Assembly (NCBI GenBank): GCA_964495465.1
Contig: CAZBWE010000066.1
Location: forward strand, 1 to 12,552
From: CAZBWE01 sp964495465
GTDB lineage: Bacteria; Planctomycetota; Phycisphaerae; Sedimentisphaerales; Anaerobacaceae
Length of the DNA: 12,552 nucleotides
Reading direction: 5' to 3'
Shown: positions 1 to 6,794 of the stretch, piece by piece
Position numbering within the stretch: the stretch's first letter is position 1
Layout: every line of letters begins with the position of its first letter
The notes under the pieces: model-generated
The model's database searches: none
What the model saw: the letters and a program-made list of their open reading frames with translations, nothing else
What the model was told of the DNA's origin: nothing
Made by a program: the position numbers and the translations under genes

Positions 1-11
1 ACGATTCGGTT

Positions 12-98
12 TTCGTGAATCGTGAAGCGTATCTCGGAAGAAGCGGAAAATTTAAAGCTGAAAGCGTAAAACCAAAGTTTAAAGCGCAAAATTATGGA
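12..98. repeat. Degenerate 7-nt periodic tracts
   Basis: Two adjacent tracts step by seven bases. At 12-32 the units are TTCGTGA, ATCGTGA, AGCGTAT. At 51-98 the units follow roughly NNTAAAG/NNNAAAA (TTTAAAG, CTGAAAG, CGTAAAA, then after one 6-nt step TTTAAAG, CGCAAAA). The periodicity is read directly from the sequence; function is unknown. Confidence 0.5.
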
Positions 99-266
99 GT
101 TAGATATAATTAGTGATAATTCGTGTAAACCTGTCCTGAGCGCAGTCGAATGGATTCGTGGACAATTTTTCCGCGCAAATCCGCGGTTAAAATTCGTGCT
201 TTAGCACCTTTGTGGCTGAATATCTCTGTCCCTCGGTGTCCTCTGTGGCTGAAATATGAACTCTTT

Positions 267-389
267 TATGCAAAACAAACCCAATTTCCAAAACAGCAAA
301 ATGAGCGTAACATCAGCCCAAATAACCAGTTACCAATTACCATTTACCAATTACCAATATGCAAAACAAACCCAAACAAACCCAATTTC
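267..389. repeat. Interleaved direct repeats enclosing an xTTACCA heptamer array
   Basis: The 18-mer starting TATGCAAAACAAACCC occurs at 267-284 and 358-375, exactly 91 bp (13 x 7) apart. A related 14-mer, ACAAACCCAATTTC, is at 275-288 and 376-389. Between them, 322-356 holds five consecutive heptamers ending in TACCA or AACCA. Read on the plus strand the array has no stop and gives peptide text such as QLPI and the flanks KQTQF or NKPNF. I recall similar text in many spurious hypothetical proteins of Phycisphaerae assemblies. This is from memory, not a search. Confidence 0.7.
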
Positions 390-519
390 AAGGCGCCTAT
401 TATGGAAACTTATCCACCGGTTATTTTGATGATGAAAAAAGAGTCGGCGAAGACGTCCGATAACTAAGCAGGAAAACTGTTCGGCGAAAAAAGATTAGCG
501 AATCGGCGAATTATCAAAT

Positions 520-1206
520 TTATTCGATGATTTCTTTTTGGTGTTCGCTCTGGCAGCTTCGGCAGTGACATACGCCGACGTGCCTTAGATGCGACGTGCC
601 GGCAAGTTTCCTGGTCTCAATCAATTTAGCCCCCTTGGCCTCTATCTTGCGTAGCGCCAACCTGGCTTCTCTTTTACTATTCGAGCCGACGGCGTCAACA
701 ACGATGCTGACCCTCTTGCCCCGCTGCAGTAGGCCCAAAGCGGTCGCCATAACGGCGCCTTCGAGACAGGCGCCGACCAGAATAAACTCACAGGCCCGAA
801 TTTCACTGAGCAGCCGGTCTATCCTCGGCTCTTCAAAGGGGTCAACGCAACGCTTGTGAAGAATAATCTGCCTGTACTGGCGAAGCATATCTCTCGGCAA
901 ATCCGTGCTGCCGTCAGCGGGAAAACTTATACGATTATCCAGCAGTGTATATCGAACTTTCTTTTGTCCTTCTGTTCCGTCAAGACAGTAGTCAATCTTA
1001 CAGCCATTATTATTTGGGTAAACCTCAGCAGTGGAAATTACAGGGACACCGCGGCATCTCGCCCAGGCCATTACCCTGCGAATGTGCGCCAGAACCCTCC
1101 TGTGGTTCCTTATGCAGGCCTTGCCGTCAGCTAAGAGAAAATCCTTTTGCGTATTGATGTCTATCAGAATCTGCTTACGCCGTATTCTAATAAATTGGAG
1201 AATCAT
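520..1206 (-). CDS. Isochorismatase-fold (cysteine hydrolase superfamily) protein lacking the catalytic Cys
   Basis: The 228-residue protein has the isochorismatase/nicotinamidase Rossmann-like fold. The first strand LIDINTQKDF carries the family Asp (D16). HKRCVDPF carries the Lys (K118). The strand and helix from FILVGACLEGAVMATAL to VSIVVDAVGS (141-175) align without gaps to the family nucleophile segment G-x-x-x-x-x-C-V-x-x-T. Here the Cys position is Ala151, followed by V152 and T155. A different Cys, C147, sits four residues earlier. Hydrolysis by the standard Asp-Lys-Cys triad is therefore not expected, so this may be a pseudoenzyme, a binding protein or an enzyme with relocated chemistry. 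The tail has an unusual CHCRSC cluster (213-218) with flanking His that could bind metal. The ATG at 1206 has AGGGAG nine bases upstream. The gene is divergent from trmB. Fold assignment is fairly sure; substrate is unknown. Confidence 0.75.
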   Translation of the reverse strand: MILQFIRIRRKQILIDINTQKDFLLADGKACIRNHRRVLAHIRRVMAWARCRGVPVISTAEVYPNNNGCKIDYCLDGTEGQKKVRYTLLDNRISFPADGSTDLPRDMLRQYRQIILHKRCVDPFEEPRIDRLLSEIRACEFILVGACLEGAVMATALGLLQRGKRVSIVVDAVGSNSKREARLALRKIEAKGAKLIETRKLAGTSHLRHVGVCHCRSCQSEHQKEIIE

Positions 1207-1244
1207 TTCTCAGTTCTCCCTTTTGGCTCTGCGTTTAAAGTCCC

Positions 1245-1273
1245 ATAATGAGGTCGCACCAGCCAACAATCAA
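1245..1273 (-). promoter_or_regulatory. Candidate sigma-70 promoter for the isochorismatase-fold gene
   Basis: On the minus strand TTGATT (1273-1268) and CATTAT (1250-1245) are separated by 17 bases, with four of six consensus bases in each box. It lies about 40 bases upstream of the ATG at 1206. Plausible but not strong. Confidence 0.3.
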
Positions 1274-1344
1274 CCCATCGCCCTGTTATCGAATGCTTTA
1301 TATATATACTTTAATCCCAAAAAGACATGCAGGCAAGGGCAAAC

Positions 1345-1373
1345 TTCACCTAAAGGTGCATTTTTCGTATAAT
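1345..1373 (+). promoter_or_regulatory. Candidate sigma-70 promoter for trmB
   Basis: TTCACC (1345-1350), a 17-base spacer and a perfect TATAAT (1368-1373) lie 62 bases before the trmB ATG. A short inverted repeat CACCT/AGGTG (1348-1357) overlaps the -35 box and could be a small operator or chance. Confidence 0.55.
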
Positions 1374-1435
1374 GGATGAAGCTAAATCCTACTGTTTTGT
1401 ATATTTGATGCCTTTAATGGACATAAAGTAATAAA

Positions 1436-2068
1436 ATGGCTCGAAAACTGAAAGAATATCCATCGATTTCATTAAGAACCGAGGATTTGGACGTAAAAAT
1501 CGATTTTGTCCGGATTTTCGGACGCTGCGGCCCTGTCCATATTGAAATCGGCTCCGGCAGGGGCACCTTCCTTTTAAACCAGGCAAAGGAACTGCCTGAC
1601 GATAATTTCTTAGGTATCGAATGGGCGAATAAATACTATCGCCACGCAGTTGACCGCATCGGACGATGGGGGCTGAAAAACGTTCGTATAATCCAAACCG
1701 AAGCGGCCGGTTTCATAGCCGATTTCCTGCCGGACAACTGCGTGAACTGCTACCACATTTACTTCCCCGACCCGTGGCCGAAAAGAAAACACCATAAAAG
1801 ACGGCTGCTCTGCCCCGACAACCTGCAGCAGCTTATCCGCACATTAAAGACCGGCGGGCAAATCAGAATCGCCACCGACCACGCCGATTATTTCGAAGAA
1901 ATAAAACAACTAACAGCGGCCCAAAATGAAAAACTCGAAGAGGTCGAATTTCTTCCCGCATCAGGCGCCGGGAACGAAGAAAAAACCGGAACAAACTACG
2001 AACGAAAATTTCTCAAGCGGGGGAAAAATATCTACACGCTTGCGCTTAGAAAAACCGGGAGTGACTGA
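1436..2068 (+). CDS. trmB: tRNA (guanine-N7-)-methyltransferase TrmB
   Basis: This 210-residue enzyme methylates N7 of guanosine 46 in the variable loop of tRNAs, using S-adenosylmethionine, in the cytoplasm. The SAM-binding motif is EIGSGRGTFL (37-46), followed by the acidic GIEW (60-63). The family signature FPDPWPKRKHHKRRL (110-124) and the tRNA/guanine-binding TDHADYF (147-153) and TNYERKF (186-192) are all present. Length is normal for the family and no key residue is missing. The ATG at 1436 is followed immediately by a typical N terminus. There is no good Shine-Dalgarno; the nearest GG lies about 15 bases upstream. The gene stands alone, is expressed from a promoter at 1345-1373, and ends 3 bp from the convergent stop codon of the AsmA-like gene. 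Confidence 0.95.
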   Translation: MARKLKEYPSISLRTEDLDVKIDFVRIFGRCGPVHIEIGSGRGTFLLNQAKELPDDNFLGIEWANKYYRHAVDRIGRWGLKNVRIIQTEAAGFIADFLPDNCVNCYHIYFPDPWPKRKHHKRRLLCPDNLQQLIRTLKTGGQIRIATDHADYFEEIKQLTAAQNEKLEEVEFLPASGAGNEEKTGTNYERKFLKRGKNIYTLALRKTGSD

Positions 2069-2071
2069 GGG

Positions 2072-5000
2072 CTACTGATTCAAATCAGCCGGTTTTGTGC
2101 CAAGAATTTGCAGGGAATCCTCTAAAACAGGAAATGCCTTTGTCTCAACGTGCAGGTCATAAATATCACCGGTTACCTCGATGCGCACAACGGCGCGGCC
2201 AAGTCCTTCAGCGAGAGACTGGAAAATGGAAGGGTCCGCCGAAGCAAGGCGGTCGCCTCGGCCTGCAAAAACCAAATTGATATTCCGGTCTTTCAGGCCC
2301 ATCCAGCCTGAGCCGGTAAAAGCAAGAGCCTGGCCGGATAAATCGAACTGCTCAAAAAACACCCTGTCCTGCATAATGTATGCATCGACCAACATCCGGT
2401 TGAATGCGTAATCTCTCGGCTTTGTCAGCTTCAATAACTGTAGGAACTTCGCCATCGGTGACATTTCTCCGACCTGAATATCGCTGATGTCCAGCCGGCA
2501 CCGCCCAACGCGGGAATAACTATCACCGCCCTGAAAACCGACACTCAACGAGCCGTCCATTTTACCGCTGGTATAATCGCCTAACGGCGGCTCAGAGCCA
2601 GGGGACTTCAACTGATAGCTCGCGTCCGAAAGATACTGCTTCAAATCGACATTATCAAAACCCACCTGCAGGAAATATTCCAGCGGGCTGTCAGCCGGCT
2701 GTTTGAATTCGAGCTCGCCCGTGAGCCCGCCGCCATAAAGGTCGGCAACAAGGTTTTTGCTAAACCAAACCTGGCGATTATTATCATAATACACATCGGC
2801 CAGCAAATTCGTAAAGGCCTTTCCGCCAATCCTGAGCATCTGCGCAGAAAGAAGTGCCCGGCCATTATTGAAACCATAGCCGGTTTTATACAGACATTTG
2901 GTCTTTAATTCACCGGTAAATTCGCTTATGACACCAGGTAAGTTGAAATTACACTCGCTGAATTTAACAGTGCCATCCAAATCGACATACTTTCGGCCGT
3001 CCTCGGCTCCGGATATTTTTATGTCTGCTGAATTCACGTCGAACCAGCCGGTCGGCGACAGCTTCTGATACAGGGGCTTAAGGTACTCAGGCAAAGCAAA
3101 ACCAAGCTGTTCATCGAAAAAAATATTGCAAGCATCAAGCTGAAACCGGGCGCTGCTGAAATCATTATCCGTAAGGACAATCTCGCCGTTTAATTTTATG
3201 ACGGGCGACTGTTCGGCTATCATGATACTATTAGCGGGGACGGCGGTAACATCAGTCAGCTTGATAAGGTCTTTTGTTATCATAAGGCGGCCGGTGATAT
3301 CTTTTAATGGATAAGGAAACCTCTTGTAATTTATGCCATCACCGAGACAATCCACCGTTATATTGTAATCGGGATAGTCATTGCTGTCGCCCTTGTCTAA
3401 AACTGCGATGTAATTTATCCTGCCGACGGGCTGAAATTCAAGGACGTTTCTCTCCAGCGGCTTCGGTAACAGGCCGAACAACTGGTCGTTTAACTCGGCG
3501 TTGCTGCCGCTCAGCGTCAGCGAATACTGAAGCTGCTGAGATTTTTGGCCCAGCCAAATCCGCCCGAGGACGGAAAGCAAACCATCACTATGCCGGCCGA
3601 CGAAACTTTTGATGAGTATCATATCAGGAGTAAAAATCCCACTTGCCGATATGTCGGAGACAGCTAACGGCAGCTGCTTCGACCTTAAAAAAGCATCCCT
3701 GAAAGACAAATCGGCGGTAAAAGATACTGAGTTGGTATCCTGCCCGGATGTGGAAACCTTTATATGACCATCGCCCAGGCCGGCAAGGGCAAACTGCTCA
3801 TACAAGCTCTTCTGCTGAGGCGGCAGCGCCGCTTCAAGGGTCGAATCCAACGGTATGTTATTTACGTCGATTGTAATATCATATACAGGCCCATTGTCAC
3901 CGGTCGTTATGGCCCTGCCGTTGACGATAATTTTTCGCTCGTTTACTTGCGAGACCACATTGGAAAAAATTATATCATCGGGATTGAAAAAGAGCCGGCC
4001 TGAAAGATTTTTTAACGGATAGGGAAAGTGCTGGTACACGGCATCGGTGCCAAGAAGCTCAACGACAAGTGTTTTTCCTTCGTCGGTCGGTGAGTGCCTT
4101 GTCAGGCGGTAATCTATTGCCGCTTTGCCGCTCGGAGAAAAAACGGTCCAGAATTTTTTCTGCCTTTCGTTCAAGGCATTATACAAATCATCATCCAGAG
4201 CCATATTACTACTTGTCATACGAGTTTGATATTGCCAGGCATCCCCGAATCCGCCGGACCAGCCGTTAAAGAAAAGCTTAACATCTCCGTGTCTGCCGCA
4301 GAGGTTATTCAATGTCACTTTGTCTCTGGTGAAATCAATTATTCCGGTCAGATTCTCTATCGGGTAGGGAAACTTATTGTCGCAAATCGTAACATCACAG
4401 CAGTCAACTATGCCTGTCAAAGTGCTTTCGGCGAGCTGCTTCAGATTGCCCGATGCATCGAGTTTAATATTGATTCTGCCGGCGGGACTATACCGGCTAA
4501 AAAATTTCTGTAAGGCGGCGAATGGGCCGGACTTCTCCAAAAAAGAAGGCCCCATTAATGCAAATTTATCGAGCAGCAGGCTTCGTTTGGAATGCAAACC
4601 TTTTATTCTCAGCGCAAACGAATAGTCGCTGTCAGGTTCGTATTTTAACTCAGCGGCCAGAACATCTATAGACCAGGCCATTTCAAGCACAGAGATATCC
4701 GTGGAAGAAAGACCGCCCGTAAGCGTAAGAAGGCCCGGCTCCCAGGAACCTGTCAGGTGGCTTTTACCATAACCGCTGGTCAGCGTGGCGGTTGTAATAT
4801 CAAACTTGTAGCCCTGCTGAGTCTCTTCATCAAATCCTAATTCCGCCTTAACAGGCACAGAGGCGGCAACTTTTACCCGACCTTCCGAGATTTTGCTGTA
4901 TTGGAGCTTACCCGCTTCGAGCCGGATGCTCGGCAGTTGTCCGGAACCGTCTTGAGGAAGCTTTATTTTCAGCGCAGATAAATTCCAGCGGTCTGTGTCC

Positions 5001-5374
5001 ACATCGTATTGTGCGTTGAAAACAAAATCGCTGACATCTATAACCTTCAGGCGAGGCCGAAGTAAAAACAAGCTGCCTACACCAAAACGTGCATAAACCG
5101 TCTCCGCCTTGAAAATAGTGTCATCGTACCTCTGTTTTTTGTAAGGGCTGACTACGAGCTTCCTGATATAGACAGAGCCGTCGATATTTAAATCAACCGA
5201 TTGAGCCTCGATTTTCGTGTTGGTAAGCTCGGCAATCTGGCCAATGGCAATGTGAGGAAGGGCGCGCACGGCCAGGATAAAAGCAAGTGATAAGATAACT
5301 ATCAGCAGCAGGACGGCAAGAAGCCGGTGAATAACGGTATCGAGTTTTGATTTTTTTGTCCTGGTTTGAGCCAT
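2072..5374 (-). CDS. AsmA/YhdP-like envelope protein with five ~120-residue repeats
   Basis: The 1100-residue protein has a short basic N terminus, one membrane anchor (about 17-38), then a long soluble part expected in the periplasm. It belongs by architecture to the AsmA/TamB/YhdP group, whose elongated beta-sheet grooves are thought to carry phospholipids between inner and outer membranes. Five internal units can be read. Each starts with a (S)P-x-G-type motif (near 296, 413, 532, 649, 773), followed about 40 residues later by FPYP or a relic of it plus (I/L)(T/S)G (335, 450, ~568, 686, ~811). The C-terminal 150 residues (LDISDIQVGEMSPMAKFLQLL, then FTGSGWMGLKDRNINLVFAG and VRIEVTGD) are the typical AsmA-like end. 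The ATG at 5374 is preferred: a TTG at 5452 would add 26 residues encoded largely by heptamer repeats. It follows purD by 81 bases and is probably co-transcribed. The exact cargo is unknown. Confidence 0.85.
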   Translation of the reverse strand: MAQTRTKKSKLDTVIHRLLAVLLLIVILSLAFILAVRALPHIAIGQIAELTNTKIEAQSVDLNIDGSVYIRKLVVSPYKKQRYDDTIFKAETVYARFGVGSLFLLRPRLKVIDVSDFVFNAQYDVDTDRWNLSALKIKLPQDGSGQLPSIRLEAGKLQYSKISEGRVKVAASVPVKAELGFDEETQQGYKFDITTATLTSGYGKSHLTGSWEPGLLTLTGGLSSTDISVLEMAWSIDVLAAELKYEPDSDYSFALRIKGLHSKRSLLLDKFALMGPSFLEKSGPFAALQKFFSRYSPAGRINIKLDASGNLKQLAESTLTGIVDCCDVTICDNKFPYPIENLTGIIDFTRDKVTLNNLCGRHGDVKLFFNGWSGGFGDAWQYQTRMTSSNMALDDDLYNALNERQKKFWTVFSPSGKAAIDYRLTRHSPTDEGKTLVVELLGTDAVYQHFPYPLKNLSGRLFFNPDDIIFSNVVSQVNERKIIVNGRAITTGDNGPVYDITIDVNNIPLDSTLEAALPPQQKSLYEQFALAGLGDGHIKVSTSGQDTNSVSFTADLSFRDAFLRSKQLPLAVSDISASGIFTPDMILIKSFVGRHSDGLLSVLGRIWLGQKSQQLQYSLTLSGSNAELNDQLFGLLPKPLERNVLEFQPVGRINYIAVLDKGDSNDYPDYNITVDCLGDGINYKRFPYPLKDITGRLMITKDLIKLTDVTAVPANSIMIAEQSPVIKLNGEIVLTDNDFSSARFQLDACNIFFDEQLGFALPEYLKPLYQKLSPTGWFDVNSADIKISGAEDGRKYVDLDGTVKFSECNFNLPGVISEFTGELKTKCLYKTGYGFNNGRALLSAQMLRIGGKAFTNLLADVYYDNNRQVWFSKNLVADLYGGGLTGELEFKQPADSPLEYFLQVGFDNVDLKQYLSDASYQLKSPGSEPPLGDYTSGKMDGSLSVGFQGGDSYSRVGRCRLDISDIQVGEMSPMAKFLQLLKLTKPRDYAFNRMLVDAYIMQDRVFFEQFDLSGQALAFTGSGWMGLKDRNINLVFAGRGDRLASADPSIFQSLAEGLGRAVVRIEVTGDIYDLHVETKAFPVLEDSLQILGTKPADLNQ
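2075..2098 (+). terminator. Weak terminator-like hairpin after trmB, inside the AsmA-like 3' end
   Basis: CTGATT (2075-2080) and AATCAG (2083-2088) form a perfect 6-bp inverted repeat with a two-base loop, so really about five pairs. CCGG and four T follow. It starts 6 bases after the trmB stop but lies within the last codons of the convergent gene. It is short, so termination here is only possible. Confidence 0.25.
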
Positions 5375-5377
5375 CTT

Positions 5378-5457
5378 GATTCTTGTTCCTCGATGCCCGA
5401 TTCCCGTCGAGTTCTGAGCGGTGCCTACCCTGAGACAAGTATCGAGTATCAAGTATT
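5378..5457. repeat. Two heptamer tracts filling the purD to AsmA-like gap
   Basis: On the plus strand 5378-5405 reads as four heptamers of form G(A/T)TNC(C/T)(C/T) (GATTCTT, GTTCCTC, GATGCCC, GATTCCC). At 5437-5457 there are three of form (A/G)AGTAT(C/T). The second tract overlaps the purD stop codon. Read on the minus strand, the first tract provides the weak GAGG upstream of the AsmA-like ATG. The tracts support that ATG as the true start, because codons upstream of it are repeat sequence. Confidence 0.65.
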
Positions 5458-6727
5458 ATTTATCAATTGCCTTATCTGCGATATCCCGGCGGTAATAGGC
5501 ACCGTCGAATTTAATCAGAGCTACAGCTTCATATGCCCTTTTCTTTGCATCTGCGATGGTCTGTCCGAGTGCAGTTACTCCGAGGACCCTGCCTCCATTT
5601 GTAACAACATCGCCATTTTGACATTTGGTGCCCGCCTGGAATACGACAACATTCTTCATTTGTTCGGCATCATCCAAGCCGGTGATTTTTTTGCCCTTTT
5701 CGTAATCTCCCGGGTAACCTGCTGAAGCCATCACGACACAAACGGCCGGGCGCTGGTCCCATTCAAGGTCAATTCGGTCCAATTTGCCGTCACAAACCGC
5801 CAGCAAAACATTCAGTAAATCGCTTTTCAGCCGCATTAAAATCGGCTGGGTTTCCGGGTCGCCAAAACGGACATTAAACTCCAGCACCCTCGGCCCGGCG
5901 GAGGTTATCATTAGACCGGCATACAACACACCCTTGTACGGCGAGCCGTTGCGATTCATACCATCAACAACCGGCACGAGAATTTCGCGCGATATCCTGT
6001 CCAACAATTCGTCTGTAACCACCGGAGCCGGGCTGCAAGCCCCCATTCCTCCGGTATTAGGCCCGGTATCTCCGTCGCCGATGGGCTTGTGGTCCTGCGA
6101 TGATTCCATAACGTAAATATTCCGGCCATCCACGAAGGCAAGTATGGACGCCTCCTCACCCAGCAATTTATCTTCGACGATGATTTTTTCGCCTGCTGGG
6201 CCGAACATATTATCACACATTATCTTCTCAGCAACCAATATTCCGTCAGCGGGTTCTTCGCAGACAAAAACTCCTTTGCCCTTTGCAAGGCCCGCTGCTT
6301 TTATTACGACCGCTTCGTCCCTGCTGGCTATATATGCTTTGGCCTCTTCGAATCTATCGAAGACTCTGCCTTCAGCAGTTGAGACGGCAACCGAGCGCAT
6401 CAACTGCTTCGCAAAAGCCTTGTCCGCTTCGAGCTGAGCCGCCTTTTTGCCGGGCCCGAATGCCTTGATGCCGGCTGCCTCAAATACATCAACAGCTCCG
6501 GCTGCCAGGGGGTCCTCGGGGCCGACTACCACAAGCTCCACTTTGTTCTGCTTTGCAAAATCCAGGAGCTTGTCGATATCGGTGTCCGCAATAGGGACAT
6601 TCTCCCCGCATTCAGCCGTGCCGGGATTACCGGGAGCTATATAAAGTTTGTCCAGGTTCTTCGATTGAGCGAGTTTCCAGGCGATTGCATGCTCACGCCC
6701 GCCGCTGCCGATTAAAAGTACGTTCAT
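5456..6727 (-). CDS. purD: Phosphoribosylamine-glycine ligase (GAR synthetase)
   Basis: This cytosolic ATP-grasp ligase joins phosphoribosylamine and glycine, using ATP, to give glycinamide ribonucleotide, the second step of purine synthesis. The N domain starts with MNVLLIGSGGREHAIAWKL (1-19) and includes the VVGPEDPLAAG substrate motif (68-77). ATP-grasp elements are KAAGLAKGKGV (143-153), GDGDTGPNTGGMGA (217-230) and the metal-binding EFNVRFGDPETQ (283-294). The C domain ends with the usual GGRVLGVTALG and ALIKFDGAYYRRDI. At 423 residues it is a normal length and intact. The ATG at 6727 has GGGG eight bases upstream. The gene lies 67 bases after the pectate lyase, and that gap is mostly heptamer repeat. 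No other purine gene is nearby, so the neighbours do not suggest a pur operon. Confidence 0.97.
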   Translation of the reverse strand: MNVLLIGSGGREHAIAWKLAQSKNLDKLYIAPGNPGTAECGENVPIADTDIDKLLDFAKQNKVELVVVGPEDPLAAGAVDVFEAAGIKAFGPGKKAAQLEADKAFAKQLMRSVAVSTAEGRVFDRFEEAKAYIASRDEAVVIKAAGLAKGKGVFVCEEPADGILVAEKIMCDNMFGPAGEKIIVEDKLLGEEASILAFVDGRNIYVMESSQDHKPIGDGDTGPNTGGMGACSPAPVVTDELLDRISREILVPVVDGMNRNGSPYKGVLYAGLMITSAGPRVLEFNVRFGDPETQPILMRLKSDLLNVLLAVCDGKLDRIDLEWDQRPAVCVVMASAGYPGDYEKGKKITGLDDAEQMKNVVVFQAGTKCQNGDVVTNGGRVLGVTALGQTIADAKKRAYEAVALIKFDGAYYRRDIADKAIDK

Positions 6728-6744
6728 TTGTAAACCCCAAATTA

Positions 6745-6791
6745 ATTTACGATTTACGATTTTCGATTTAGGATTTAGGATTTAGGATTTA
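6745..6791. repeat. ATTTACG/ATTTAGG heptamer array
   Basis: Six complete 7-base units in tandem (ATTTACG twice, ATTTTCG once, ATTTAGG three times) plus a partial seventh unit fill the gap between the pectate lyase stop (6795) and the purD ribosome-binding region. The array contains stop codons on the plus strand, so it could not be tolerated inside a gene in that orientation. No terminator or promoter is evident in it. Confidence 0.85.
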
Positions 6792-6794
6792 AAA

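Larger units (their letters stand above)
1..519. other. Gene-free, repeat-rich intergenic region
   Basis: No convincing gene lies here. The stretch is a patchwork of short degenerate repeats. It includes 7-nt stepped tracts (12-32, 51-98, 322-356), two copies of TGTGGCTGAA (211-220, 244-253), an 18-bp direct repeat (267-284 and 358-375) and three copies of TCGGCGA (444-450, 481-487, 503-509). A segment at 130-153 containing TGTCCTGAGCGCAGTCGAA resembles a dispersed repeat I recall from many environmental bacterial genomes. A small hairpin, CCGCG with CGCGG (171-175, 182-186), is present but has no T-tract. An open frame at 150-467 is repeat-encoded and is not called as a gene. Confidence 0.75.

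Noticed and set aside
150..467. A 105-codon open frame on the plus strand
   Set aside because: Its peptide is a readout of direct repeats and heptamers (QLPI and NKPNF-type text), with no ribosome-binding site or domain. The array is simply stop-free on this strand.
1341..1366. Terminator from the CACCT/AGGTG inverted repeat followed by five T
   Set aside because: The stem is at most five pairs with a two-base loop, no gene ends nearby, and it overlaps a good promoter for trmB.
5375..5452. Upstream TTG start for the AsmA-like protein, 3 bases after the purD stop
   Set aside because: The extra 26 residues are encoded mainly by heptamer repeat and precede the basic-plus-membrane N terminus that fits an ATG at 5374.
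6741..6793. CRISPR or other spaced repeat array
   Set aside because: The repeats are contiguous 7-base units with no spacers, no long palindromic repeat and no cas genes.
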